A stretch of 64,000 nucleotides of DNA from Dasyornis broadbenti (taxonomy: Eukaryota > Chordata > Aves > Passeriformes > Dasyornithidae), in contig VZRN01005202.1 in NCBI GenBank assembly GCA_013397935.1, positions 1,246,673 through 1,310,672 of the forward strand, read 5' to 3'. Position 1 is the stretch's first letter; each line of letters begins with the position of its first letter. Below the pieces are notes generated by a model that was not told the DNA's origin, ran no database searches, and worked only from the letters and a program-made list of their open reading frames with translations. Made by a program: the position numbers and the translations under genes. Positions 37,385 through 50,279 of the stretch are shown here, piece by piece.

Positions 37385-38375
37385 TTAATTCCCAGAAAAA
37401 TGTTGGAACAAATAAGCAAATTACTCACATAACTAGAAGAACACAAAAGATGAGTAATAGCCAACATGAATTTGTCACAAAGACACCATGTCAAACCACA
37501 GTAACTTCTTTCTATAACAGGGAATAGCTGTAGGGGAAAAAGAGAAAATGTCATGTATCTTGACTTCAGTAAGGTTTTTGACAGTGACATGTTACTTTGA
37601 AAAAGAAGATGAGGAAATGTGGGCCAGACAAAAGTACTCCACGGGTCAGGCAGTGCAGACTTGGTTGGAAAATCATTCACTGTCAAAGCAAAAAGATAGG
37701 CCTAGTAAGGTTCCACAGAGATGATTTAATGTTCTCACTGGGGCCTAGATGATAGATTAGTGAGGACACCCACCAAATTTACAAATGAGGCAGAGATCAA
37801 CCAGCAATCTACTGTACTTGTACAGAGCAAGGTTGGGCAGCAGTTCTGTAAAAAGGATCACAAACTGAACATGAGTTGACAGCACCATAGCATTCCTTAC
37901 GGAAAGAAAAAAAAGAAAGAAAAAAAAAAAGGAAAGGAAAAAAGGGCACGTATCTTTCTATATGAACAAGAGCATAATATGCATCTCATATGAATTAGTG
38001 TTTTCAGCATATGTTTAAGGCCTCCACTGGAGCAATAACTAGGCAAAAGAGACCCACCCACCTGACCCACCTGGGAGACAGAAGGAGGTTGACAAGAAAA
38101 GACAGCATAGAGACTGCAAAAACTGTTGTTGTTTGGTGTGGTGATGGTAACACGGAGGGGAGCTGTGCTAAGTCCTGAAATGTAGAAGGAGTAGCTTCAG
38201 AGGAAACAATGAGTTTGCTCTCCCAGCAGTGGTGGGCAGGATGAGTTGTTGAAATTACCACAAACATCAGGTTAATCATTAAAAACTCCAACAGCAGCGT
38301 ACCATAAAACTAGATTTCCTAGGGAGGCTATCAAATCACTGAAGGTTTCTAAAAATGTTAGGCAAAATATCTTCA
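37385..38375 (+). mobile_element. Decayed CR1 LINE fragment, reverse transcriptase to 3' end
   Basis: The sense strand carries the C-terminal half of a CR1 reverse transcriptase. At 37553-37585 it reads MYLDFSKVFDS, equivalent to the family's motif A (YLDFSKAFD), whose first Asp is catalytic. At 37775-37798 it reads KFTNEAEI where the family has KFADDTKL, so both catalytic Asp residues of motif C are replaced. A stop codon follows motif A within four codons. The 3' part is recognisable in AAGGCCTCCACTGGAGCA near 38,010 and CCTAGGGAGGCTATCAAATC near 38,318, followed by a GAAGGTTTCTAAAAATGTTA block near 38,341. An A/G tract interrupts the copy at 37,901-37,946. The usual 3' 8-bp repeats are missing and a long purine tract begins at that point. 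It is a dead, 5'-truncated copy; its subfamily and age are not determined. Confidence 0.85.
37901..37946 (+). repeat. Purine-only tract inside the CR1 copy
   Basis: About 46 bp of A and G only, lying between the reverse transcriptase remnant and the CR1 3' part. Confidence 0.88.
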
Positions 38376-38515
38376 GGGGAAGGGAGGGGAGGAGAGGAGA
38401 GGCGAGGGGTGAAAGGAGAAAGGAGAAAGGAGAAAAGGGAAGTTGGAAAAGGGAAAAGGGAAAAGGAAAAGGCAAAAGGGAAAAGGGAAGGAAAGGCCAG
38501 GGAGAAAAGAAAAGC
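38375..38515 (+). repeat. 140-bp polypurine tract
   Basis: Almost all A and G on the plus strand, with only a handful of pyrimidines. It grades from GGGGA/GGAGA units on the left, through GGAGAAA, to GGGAAAA units on the right. It begins where the CR1 3' tail should be. Long mirror-like polypurine tracts can form triplex DNA and are prone to slippage and assembly error. Confidence 0.9.
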
Positions 38516-40119
38516 ATCTGCTATGAAATGAAAGACATTTCTACAAGAAAACACTGGATATGAAACACACAAAAGTAAAAGCCCATATTTTTCATTTTGA
38601 AAATTAAAATTCAGTATTCCAAAATGTACTTTCTTTTCCCTGCAGAATTTATATTCTCTTAAAAAACAATAAATAACATGTCAGCATTTTGTCCTAAGCA
38701 GGAATAAAAACTCTCCTGAAATGCTGACGTTTTTCACAGGACAGAAAATATTGCTCATTTCTATTTCCCTATTTTTTTTTTGGTTTACATTTTCTGTCAG
38801 TAACATACTTCTGTCATCTCACAGACAAGGGGGAAAGCTGTCAAGAGGTTCCCAGCTGTCCGCTCTGTCATTGTCCCAGGCATTCCTGCTCTGACGGCAG
38901 GTGCTCATGACCTGCTTGGGAACCTACTCCTGGCAGTCACTTGGGTTTTCCTTAACATTTTGAGCTATAATCTACAGCAATTCTTCAGCTGCTTCACAAA
39001 CAGGCAAACCAGAGATGCAGGCAGGAATGCCTAAAAAAAGGTAAAGATAGACCCAGGGCAGAGTGGGCAATGAGTTCACCTTATGTTGGGGAGAGAATGA
39101 CAATTACAACAACATAATTAAGTCTCCTGCAAAAACCAGACATTTTCAGGAGCCAGACCAGGCTGACTGGGTGTTCATCCAGTGTAAAGCTTTTTGCCTC
39201 CTTTTGATAAACCTGAGTGCTGATAAACCTTACAGCAAGAGTGCAATGTGCCTTGTTACAACACAAACAGGAGCCAAATAAGCATTTGCTGTGGGTATGT
39301 GGATATCAGCACTGGAAGGCTTCCCAGAAACACAGTGTTTCCAGGAGCCCCTTCATGGGTGAGAGGGAGGCTGTCCATCACATAGGGATCAGCATTTTAT
39401 TATTGCTGTACTGATTAGCTGGGATTCAGCCCAGGGAAGAGATTCCTTGGAGTGGTGTGCTCTAATTGATTTAACCAGCACAGCACGAAGCCTGGTGAGT
39501 ACATTTTTTTGTTCATGGGGAGGCAGAATCTTGCAGGAAGGTCAAGATGAACCAATAATCAGACAACTTGGGATAGACACTTGAGCTAAGAGCACAAGAA
39601 AAGGAAACACACCTTTCTCTGGTGACACACTTGTAATACTCCCATATTCAGAAAATTACTGTAGTGCTGTGTCAGCACAGGAGTGTGGAGAAAAGGCACA
39701 GCAGTCTAAAAGTGAAGCTGAGAGAAGGACAAGGATTGAGGACAGGCTGAACAGTCCAGCTAAGAGGAAAGGGACTTGCTTCAAAAGTGACAGTTCTGGC
39801 CATGGATGAAGGGGAGACCATCAATCTCACCACAAGCATCAGCATCCCATCTGCTCATCTCAGCTTCTCAACTAAAGACTCAACTGTGGGGGAAAGACAT
39901 CTGAGAAGGGAAAAGCATTGTTCATAATAGGCAAACCAGAAAATCAACCAAAATCCATTTTGGATTCTTTCCTTTCTGCAGCAGAAGGGGAGACCTGGCA
40001 GATCTCTCTTGAAAAAAGATGGAAAGGTAAGCTAAGAAAAGCCATGCAGGGTTACCAGCATTTCAAAGCCTAGTACTGGGACTGAGAGAACTCATCTCCT
40101 TCAAAGGGGATCTCAAGTT

Positions 40120-40500
40120 TTCCAAGAATTAAGTTACATCACATCCCATTTTCACTTTGACAGAAGTTATATATCAAATCAGAATAATTCATCTAAGCCT
40201 TGCAGATAATTTCTTCATCAACATGCTTTATTAAAAAAGCAATTTCAAAAAATCCTGACCTTTTATAGGTCACTTCTCTTTTCCTAACCAATCAGATCTC
40301 ATTGTTCCTTGAGGTCCTAATCAATTATCAGCCCATTTATTTCACTTGATATGAAGACTGTGCCCAATTAATTCAGAGATGCATTAAAGTGAAAGCTTTT
40401 ACAATTGAAATGAATGTTTTTTACTTTCTGTCATGTTCTGCTCTGCGAAATTAAGTTTAAATAAAAGTTAAAGGAATTGTCAATAAGGCATTGCATAAAT
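40120..40500. promoter_or_regulatory. Candidate AT-rich enhancer-like element
   Basis: Contains TAATCAATTATC, CCAATTAATTCAG, several further AATTA/CAATT words and a nuclear-receptor half-site in TATAGGTCACTT. It is free of simple repeats and transposon words although AT-rich, which is the look of conserved non-coding elements in vertebrate gene deserts. No alignment was available, so this is a prioritised guess. Confidence 0.22.
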
Positions 40501-43500
40501 GTCAGGGTGGTCAGGCATTAATACAAGGGGTGTTTTTATTTATTATTAGAATGTGTTTTCTTCTTTTTTTCAGGTAAAAGAGGAGATGCATACAGCTGCA
40601 CACCTGTGGCACAGTTGAAGCTTCATTGAAATAAATTGGGATTTGATACCTTCTAAGCCATGACCGTTTCCTGTCTCTATTCTTCTGTCTTAATGAAAAC
40701 TTAAATAGGCTTTCCATTTTATGATCAGGTAGACTGAACTTCATACTAGTTAAACAGCTCATTAGAAAGATTTGCCTAAGCAGAGCTGAGATCTCTGATT
40801 CTACAGCAGAAGTCTTCATCTATTTGAAAATGCAGTAATTTCTCAGAGAGGTAAGACAGGCAGACAGACTATATTTTTTAAATGGTAAAATGTACCAGCT
40901 GCACCCAAATTCCTGCTCGAAAAGTTCTTTCCTTCAGTTTAGTTTAGTGGAGTGAGTTCTGCCTCCTGCAACATTTTCTGGGTATCTTCTCTATGTGGAT
41001 GGAGTATGTGGAAACCCTTGTCCTCTCTATCTTTGTAAGAGCCTTAGATAAGGGGACACCAAGTAATTCCTAGCAGGCTTATCAGTAATGGTCTCCTGCA
41101 GGCACAAGAAACTTACCTTCCCTGCAGTCCTGGCAAACAGGGAAAAATTCCCTCTGTTTTATAGAGGTGATCCTTAAACAGAGAGGAGCTAAGGCTAGGA
41201 TCTGCAGAGGGACCCTGGTATCCCTGGGGACCCAGCAGCACGCTGCTTAACAGCCAGGTGGCTGTCTAATGAAAAAGAACACACAACACAGTGTGGTCTT
41301 GTTAGTGTTTGGCAAAGGACCCTTTGCATTTTTAGGGAAGATCTGGGAATACCTATAAATACTGAATACCTCCAGTAGTGACGTCTCTGCACATCTTGGG
41401 CTACAAACACTCAGTTTTGTGTCAGTCGGGAAAAAAATCAGCATCTCTTTAGTATAATTCCGAGGCCTCAATGTCATGGAAACCCTCTCTGTGGGCTACC
41501 TTGAGAGTTCAGAAAGCAGGGTTGTACCAACACACCATTTCTGTTTCCTTGTTCTGCTGGAGAGGATTACAACAGAAACGAGAAGTGAGCAGCTTCCCCA
41601 AGCACTGTGTGGTTCCTTACCTTATTGTACCGGAGCACCCAGTCCTTCCACCTCTCCCAGAGCAGGCATTGAGCTTCACCACACAATACAGGCTAATCCC
41701 GCGCCACTCACTGCACATTGACTAAATGTGTCTGGAGGGATGGGTTTGGCAGTTGGTTTGGGATTAGGCAGAAATAATTTAGAAGTGCTTTACGAAGCAG
41801 AACTGTACTTACTACTTCTGCTGTTGCATTCCCTGCTAGAACAAGCAAGCAAAAGTACAGTTACAAGTGTGGGAAAGGAAGGGAAAAGCTGGTGGCAGGT
41901 GGAGTATGTGCCTTCCACCTCAAATGCCAACAGTTGAAAAATGGATTGTTTTAAACCTGGGAGTTTGCACATGTAAAACGGCTTTGCTGATGCAGGAAAA
42001 AGCATCTTGTTCTTCCTCTGATGGCTCAGTTGGGAATTGCTGCAGAAAACGTGCCATGTGGAGGAAGAGGGCTAAAACTAAGCTCCCCAGTGTTACCCAT
42101 TTGTCTTTTACAATGTGGCTGCAATTATGGTGTTTTCATTGTTTCAACAATCTGTACAGAATGAGCCACAGTCCCCTCTGATTTTAAAAAGTCCCTGGTC
42201 AACAATGATACTGCTTAAAAAACTCTGGGTAGGAGTCTAGAAAACACAGACTTTAACTTCATGGGAAAACTTCTGTTGCTCTCTTCAGTTTCCTGTACTT
42301 TAGTGACACCACTCACAACAAAAAAACCATCCTTCAAATGGGATACAAGTTTCTGTGTATAAAGTGGAAGCAGTTCAAAAGCGAGGAAGTTCTTCCGTTT
42401 ACAACCAGTTTGCCATGCAGCTGCCATTTTTCAAGGTAGATGTAAAGAACACTCAGGCCTTCCTCTAGTTTTTTAGTTTCAGCATTCTCTTTTTTTTCTG
42501 TAGCTTTTTAGTGTTTGTGAAAAGAGAAATACACCAACCAAACATCTGTGAAAACACAACTCAAATGCAATTATTTAATTTTCTGCTGGTTTGCAGACAG
42601 CCTGAAACATCAGCCCTGGGATGCATGATCTGCTCTTTTCATTTCAAAGCAAGCCAGTTCAGATTTGAACTGCAACACCCAGCAATTCCACCAGCTCCTT
42701 CACAGTCCTTGGCATGCAAGAATGACTAAGGAGTATAGCACTATGAAGATCTGAATTCTGGTTAGGTCCTTAACCACATGAGGCAGCACAGGAGATGCAT
42801 GATTGGCTTTCATGTAGAAGAGCTAACTCTTAAAAGTTTGGAAAAATATTGCTCCAAGATACTAAGCATCCTCAATTCCCACTGAGCTCCAAGTAATTAG
42901 GTAATGGAGCTTATTTTCAATCTTTATCCCATACTCTTCTTAAAGCTTTAAGCCAAAATACATCATCACTCATTCTGAGCTGCTTCCTATCCTGTGAAGC
43001 TGAACCAGCACTTACTACTAAACCTGTCTCTGGTTTCAAATTCATTGCTTGATATCACACCCCAGGAATGGGGCCAAGTAGGTTTTTAGGGATTTACTTG
43101 CAAGTCCAGATTAGTACAGATTCATTTGCCACAACCATCTGTATTTTTTAAGAAAAGTGTACTTATGCCATTAACTACCCTCATTTAATTTTATTTCTTA
43201 AGCATCAAACAAAATAACTTGAATTTTGTGGAAATATGGATTCAATCAGTGATCATTGGCTATTTTTTCTTGCCTCAGTTATGAAAGGAGATGAGGTGTT
43301 TAAATTACTAGATTTCACATGTGGAAGGAATAAGTCTGAAGGAAATAGCATAGGATTCCTTCCAAGCTTGAATTACAAATTATCCCAGGACCCAGGAGAG
43401 GAGCAGAGCAGAGCAGAAAACAAGATTTGAGGAGATTCTTTGTCAAGTTAGTTTCTCAATCAGCCTTGAAAGGCACCTTGAGGACCCAATTTCTTCCTTA

Positions 43501-44189
43501 TGTTGCATTCCTTCACTGATGTACAAGCTTAAGGGCTCCAGTTGGTACCTTTTTCAATAGCTGTTTATATGATGTGCTGAAGTATTTATCTTGCAATAAT
43601 GCGTGTTAATGCCAATTTTGTAAGAAGAATGAACTAATAGATAAACTGCTTTCCTCAAAGAATTTACTTATTACTGTGAATCTTGTAGGTACATACTACT
43701 CACATATTACCAACCTACAGGCTTAAAGGGATCCTTGAAAAAAAACCCTCATAAGGTTTGATCTGTGGATATTATTAAAATGTTCAGATATCAGATAGGG
43801 GGAAATTAACATCTTCCTTTAAGCTCTTTCAATAAAGCAAGAGTGGTTATCTCCATCCATTCTCTTACCATGCCAAGTTTCTTTTCCTAAATAGGCAGTT
43901 CTTTCAGGCAGACCAGTAGGAGTAAATGATATGAGTATTCAGATTAATAGTCCAGGAACTGTAATCAGCCATGTGCCAGTGGGTGCTGTTCCTGTTCTGA
44001 ATGCTCACAAATCTAGAGAGAAATCTCTGCCTAGAGGTTATCTTTAATCTGGCATCAAAATAGAGGAAAATAGCTTCCCTCTCTGGTGCAATGCAGTTCC
44101 CATGTCAGTTGGTGCCAAAAGCATTCTGCAGAGAAATAGCACTAAAAGGAAAACCAGCAGCCAAGCTCTTATATCATGTTTTAAATTTA

Positions 44190-44520
44190 ATTTTTTAATT
44201 TCTTTTTTAATAATTGACCTGTCAAGATAATTGCTGCAGATCATGAGACAATGTCTCTAGCACATTTAGGAAAAACGGAACCATTTGGAGGAGGATATAC
44301 ATTTTCAAAGGGATTGCTGCCCGCAATGGAAAGCAATTTCACCATCACTGTAAGCATTAGGGAAGAGGGGCAGGAGGGGTACATGAGGGTGAGGTGGGCA
44401 TTGTGGTCTTTTGTAATTTCAGCTTTTGTCAGGCTTTTGAGAGTTAAAAATCCGTTGGCAGATGAGCTTGCTCTGTAAGGGCTACAGCTGAAATTAATGA
44501 GATAGATTTTGCTTGGAGAT
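44190..44520. promoter_or_regulatory. Candidate AT-rich enhancer-like element
   Basis: Starts with TAATAATTGACCTGTCAAGA, in which a homeodomain word, a TGACCT half-site and a TGTCA (MEIS/TGIF-type) word overlap. It continues with AAGATAATTGCTGCAGATCA and ends with GAAATTAATGAGATAG. It lies between ordinary unique sequence on both sides. Supported by motif density only. Confidence 0.2.
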
Positions 44521-47079
44521 GACTGCAGTGCAACAGACTTTCTCAGTGACAGGCTAAGGATAATGCCACATCTTGCATTATTCAGCGTACAGTTTGCATA
44601 GTCTGTAAGTATAGAGCCTGGTCCACTTTGTTTGACTTTTATGCTTACGTCCAGTGGGGCTTGTTTACACTCTGCTTCCCCCTCAAACTTTTCTCCTCCA
44701 AATACTCTCCGGGGATTATGAGCTAGAGCATCTCTGCAGGCTGTTACACAGCACCATGCTGCAAATTCAACCCATTAATATGACAGCACATCTGATCCCA
44801 ACACTACTGTCCACCACTCCCTAGCTCTCCTCTGGGAACAGCTGCTTTTAAATGACAGACACCAGTGTCTCATGCTTTGATATTCAAAAGCTTAGTGGAC
44901 CGTGCTCTGTGCACCGGGAAGAGAAATATAAGCGGAATCTGCCTGAGAAGAATTCTGCTGCACAGTTTAGCTTCCTCAGTTATTTTAATGCAGCACTGAC
45001 CAGATAATAAAATCCTTAATATTGAATATGAGCTTCTGAAGTCACAAATGTCATCAGTTTGAAGTGGAAGCACACATCATCCATTCTAGTATAAAAGAAG
45101 CCTAAATCATGGCTCCTTTGAAATCAATATGAAAGCACTTGTTAGACTGAGCAGGCCAGAAAATGGTTGTAATTATCATAAAACATAAAATTTCACTTCC
45201 TGAAAGGAGCAGGCATGTTCTTTTTGGGTGTGGAGGTGTGGGGGATGGGCAATGGGACATGACACGCACAACCAGATGTCTCAGTTGCACACCAGACACT
45301 TTCCATTTTTAAGCACATTTCTAGGTGTAACAATTGATAACGGAACTGTGAGAAAGCAACCTAAGCATCACTGCTTAAAAGATCTGCTTGAGTCTGCATA
45401 TAGCCTGAAATGCCAGCTTTGAATTTCTCCTTTCCAATCCAGTTTGGATTCCAAACAGTATACTTTAAGTGGCAGTATTACTAACTCCTCCATGGCTCAA
45501 AAGCCTTTGAAAAGAAGAGGAAGTACCAGTGTGAGATAAAGTACTAGGAGAGGGTGTCCAGTAATTGAGCAGAGAGATAGAGTAGCGCTTTCATTCTGCT
45601 CAGATGCTTAGCTTTTAAATACTTGGACAATACACTCCTGAGTCCAGGGTAGACCTACAGTTTAGGCCTATCATTCTGTATTTTTCAGTTGACCCTGAAT
45701 TTAATAAGAGACAAATCATCCTGTTTTATTTTTTAATAGGTAAGGTGCCTGACTGACTCTATTTCTCTCACAGGATGCCAATGACACCACTATCTGAGAG
45801 GCTACAGATGATCACTCCTGAATAATCTAAGACTACATGGCTAAGCAGTAGTGGAATAGGAGTATGACAAAAATGCAGCAGGCCACAGTTTAAAATAAAG
45901 GAGAAATATTTTGAATCATTCTTAACCTTGGTTTAATAACCCCAAGGACAAAAAGCTGTCGTGGCCATTGCTATAAGACCAGTCAGATGGATAAAGGAGA
46001 GTTTCAGATTTTCTAAGCTCTATTCTTTGCACTTCTTTTAGTTTAACATATCTACCCAAACTCCAGCTACCATCCTGCATAATACTGTTTTCTGGTGCCT
46101 GACAAGTTCTGGTGTTTTAATGCTGCTAGTACATTGGGGCATCCTCACGTCTGTAACAGAACCCAAATTCACTGCAGATAGGAAAGGGAATTGATCTGCT
46201 CTGAGTCACAATTACAAATTCAGCTTCAGAGCACTTTGAAAGCTGCCACGAGGCATTCCCAGCAGGAATTAGTGTCCAGCTGGGACCAAGCAACAGTGTC
46301 TGCCTGACTTCAGAAGCCATTAAAATATAGAAGCACCACTTAACACTGGAAGAAAATGCCTTTTTCCCCCCTCCCTACCTTGCCTCTGCTTTTTAAATCA
46401 CCACTTAGCATTATTCAAAAAGGGCTTCTTAAGAAGCTTCCATTCTGGTTTTTAGGAAGTACTAAATGAGAGATCAAGGCCAAATACGACCAGAAATCAG
46501 CTTTGGTGAAAAGTGCTGATGTTGAAACCAAGCACTTCACACTTGAAAATGTGTTCACTGCTCAAGCAGAAAGGAAAAGAGGGGCAAGAAATTTATATTT
46601 ATGTTTCTGTATGACCTCAGCTCACTCACAATTCACAATGCTTATGCTGGAATTAAACAGAACAGAGTATGAACACAAGCCCAGTACTGCCTTTATTCCT
46701 CCTGATTTTGGCTTGTTTCCTTTACCCAAAAGCTCAAAGGCTTTCCTGGCCATTGTTTCTGGAAAGAGGTTGGCTGGTATGCAAGTTTCTAGCTGCTCCT
46801 TGACTTAGAATAGACCTACAGGAATTCATGCTGTCCCAGCAAGGGGCTGTGGCTACCTAGGTCAGCAAAAGCCCTGATGCACCAGGATTGAAATCAAGAG
46901 GAGAGCTTCTCAGCATCCATGTGCTTCACCAAGGCAAGTTCCACCTGCTGAAAGTGTCTGAGTCACTCTATGCCACCATACCAGAGCTTGTCTCTGTCTA
47001 GGGCCCCACATTCCTCCCTGACCCACTAAAAATACATGAGATTACAGGGCAGGGTGAGCCCCAGTATGAGCTCTGCTAC

Positions 47080-47101
47080 CTGAGGTGCTTTGGCACCTCA
47101 G
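47080..47101 (+). repeat. Short perfect hairpin
   Basis: CTGAGGTGC and GCACCTCAG flank a four-base TTTG loop. The stem stops at both ends. Nothing downstream suggests a processed RNA. Confidence 0.85.
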
Positions 47102-47632
47102 CATCTCTCTTGGAATGTAACTGAGCGCAGCCCACTGCTTCAGCGCCAGACCTGCACTGTGAGTTCTCTCATGTGAGCCAACATATGAGGGAACAGATGA
47201 ATAAAGAGGCCTGAAATGCTTTGCACATGGAGATTAATGCCAGATATTCAGTGCCTTTAATGGCAGACATTAGCCCTCTGTGAGGTCACAGGAAAGAACC
47301 AGAGACAGAACAATACAGATGTGTTCTTGCTTGAAGTCACCCTGAAGTCTGGAGTAAAGTCAAGAATGGGACTTCTGATGAGGTTTTCATCATATGACTT
47401 TCCTCTGGACATACTGGGGACAACACATTCCACCCCCCAGCAAGTTCAAAGCAGCTTCTTCCAAGTACCTCTGTGTGATAGCTTGCAAGAAAAACAAAAA
47501 ACCCTCTGGCTTGATGCCTGGCTTTCCAAACCTGCCACTACCTTAAAAACCAGCCATCACATGGGAAAACATGGATATGCTGTCAACTCTGTTATTCACA
47601 ACTGCAGATAAACTGTGATGACACAATATTTT

Positions 47633-47692
47633 TCCCAAGTGATATCGTGACCTGGGGCAACATAAGCGCCTCAGTCTCCCCTTTTCACCTGG
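47633..47692 (-). repeat. Ancient MIR-like scrap, antisense
   Basis: GTGACCTGGGGCAACATAAG followed by CGCCTCAGTCTCCCCTTTTC resembles the antisense MIR core (GACCTTGGGCAAGTCAC...CTCAGTTTCCCC). About 60 bp only, and diverged. Confidence 0.45.
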
Positions 47693-50279
47693 ATGCATCC
47701 TTCTTGGAATGTTTGCTGCCGCACTGTATTGCTTGGTAAGAAATTAGAATTCCAAGAGCAGGGATATTTCAGTCCTCTGATTCTAATAAACACATGAGTC
47801 AGACAGTTCCTATTTAGTATGCAGGAGACAAGTGTAAGTGCCTTTTATGGTTAAACATAGATGCTATTTTTGTTGAGGAGAAGAAAGGGGATGCCCCCAT
47901 TATAATCTATGATTTATTTCTCCTAGCTCTGTCTGACTGTATTTACAGTAAGTTTCTTCTTTCGGAAGCAGGTAGGTTCATCTACAGTTCTGCGGTGGTC
48001 ACAGGAGGATTTTCCTTCCCTCCTGGAAAGTATCCAGTCCTTTTTCTCTCTAAGGACAGGGTAATCCCTCCCTCCCACCTCAAGAAGAGCAGAGAGCTGG
48101 AAACCTGCCACGGAAGACTGTCACATCAGTTTAATTTTACTGGTAACAATAAAGAGGGTCAGTACCCAAGTCTAGAGACAGTGGCATGCATACTAAATCT
48201 ATTGTTTTTCCAGCCCCTGCTCCTTCAGCAAAATGATAAAGAGCTGTAGTGCTAGAACTGCCTGTAGCACACTGGAGCCAGAAGGTTGCCAAGGAGCCAA
48301 ATGCAGCAGGAGCACACTGCATTGCTTGGAAAGACTCCGAATTAAATCTTCTGCTTCGGACAGGAAACAGAGTGCATGAGCCCTGAGACTCTACCCATAG
48401 ACATGCAGTCTGTGGGAGAATACAGAACCTCATTTTATCCCTTCCTGTCCCAGCTGAAGTTTTCTTTTTTGACCTGTGCAGGTGTGTGTGAAGGATAAGT
48501 CCTAAAACAAAATGATGCTCCTGGGATGGCAGCCAAGGAAGCCATGGTTTACCTTTCCCACCTGTACTTGCCCACCATGCTCTCTGTGCAGCAATGCTGC
48601 CTTCCCCACCTCAGGCAGATCAAGTGAGCTGTTGCATAAGCGTGCCCTGAATGGCCTCAGTCAAAACTAGCCAGCTGAGCTAACACAGCTTAACTGGCAG
48701 GCTTTCACTAACATTTTGAGTGAAATGTGATAGGCAGCACTCATAAGAACAGCTTCACCAGTAGATTACACAGGAGAGTATCTTCCATGAAGAGACAGTG
48801 ACAAGAAGCCAGCCAACTTGTACGTCAACATGAGTGTAGATAGAAAAGGATGTACCACATATGTGAAAGCCCGGTTTCAGACAGTCTCAGAGCTCATTAA
48901 ATCACTGGGTCTAGTGGCTAAGCACTTCTAAAGATCTAAAACAAATCAAAGGGAAAGACTGGGCATGTGTCACACTTATACCTTTCGGAGTTGGGGTCTA
49001 AAATACATATTTGTCCCTTGTCTTAGGCAGAAGATGCCCATTTCAGTAGCACTGTCATCACAGCATTTTCTCTGCAGTTTTCCTGCCCCCCCAAACTCTT
49101 CCAAATCTGTTTTAATGCTGATAAAAGACTTGTGCATTGCTTTTTTTCCCCAGGATCCTTGTTTACAGCCTGTAGGTATAAGTAGACCTGCTGAGAACAA
49201 GAAAAAAATTTACAACGTGTTTTATGAAACAATATCATATATGTAGCACTGCAGAAGCATGTGCTCCAGAAATCTGGACAATGTGAATACCACATCTTTA
49301 AACTTACTCATAGGATTGAGACAGTGATGTAGGTATGTAAAGTTGTGCTCACAGAGTAGTAATATTTGATATTATTGGCATGCAAAAAAGGGCAGAGCAC
49401 ATTTAAATCTAGTTGCTCCTCCTCTCAACATTACAGACCTTTAAAAAATACATTATCTTATCAGGCTTGAAAGAGCCTGGTCTATTGCTTCATATAAGAT
49501 TATGTCTTTACTACACATTGGAATACCATTGTATCCTGCACATTGTGTATTTTAATAAGAAATTAGAGAGATCACAATTGTGAAATAAGCTCCAATGGCC
49601 AGCAAAGTTTTGGCTGAAAAGTGTTACTAGCTAATGTTGTCAAGGATGATGTCTCCAAACAATGTAACTGTGGCAAAAGTCTATTGTGCAATCATGATAT
49701 GAGCCCCTCAGGCATTAAACTCAGCTGAAACTTCATAAGGGAAAAAAGGAAGAGGAAAAATGAAGGAGAAGCTTCATGAAATTCGTGTTTTATTATGAAG
49801 TTTCAAACTAGCACTACTTCGAGTTCTTTGTAGCTGAAATTGTCCATAGACTTCTAAAGATATATAGGCCTCTAAAACTAGCAAAAGGTCCATAATTAAA
49901 CTTGGACTACCAGAACACTGAAGTAATTCCAAGATATTAGCTTATCCTGGTGGGATGCTGAGTTGTGAGGAAGACTCCTTAGCTCCCATGTTCCTTTACT
50001 TGTAACTTCCCAGAATATCCAGATTTCTTCCTACAAAGAATTTGCAAGACTTATTAATGTGTTTAGGTTGGAATGACTCCCCTTACATGATCTTAAATGA
50101 GAAAGTCAAACTGCTCTATCCCTGCATTCCAGTCAGCCAATACTAACACAGTGTTCAAATGAGTTAGTTTGAAATGGGAAGGAAGGATTTGAACCTCACA
50201 CACATTTTTGTTCTGTTACATGAGGACATTCACAGGTTTAACAAGACAGCTGGGTTCTAAATTGGTTGTTACTACTCTA
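47693..50279. other. Unique non-coding sequence
   Basis: No gene or repeat family recognised. Short frames on both strands at about 48.0-49.3 kb have no known domain. Confidence 0.5.

Larger units (their letters stand above)
38516..47632. other. Unique non-coding sequence
   Basis: About 9 kb without a recognisable gene or transposon. Two regulatory-looking AT-rich stretches (40,120-40,500 and 44,190-44,520) are listed separately. GATAAACCT occurs twice at about 39,205 and 39,221, a GAGCA run lies at about 43,396-43,410, and a 9-bp-stem hairpin lies at 47080-47101. Frames remain under about 105 codons with no known domain. Confidence 0.5.
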
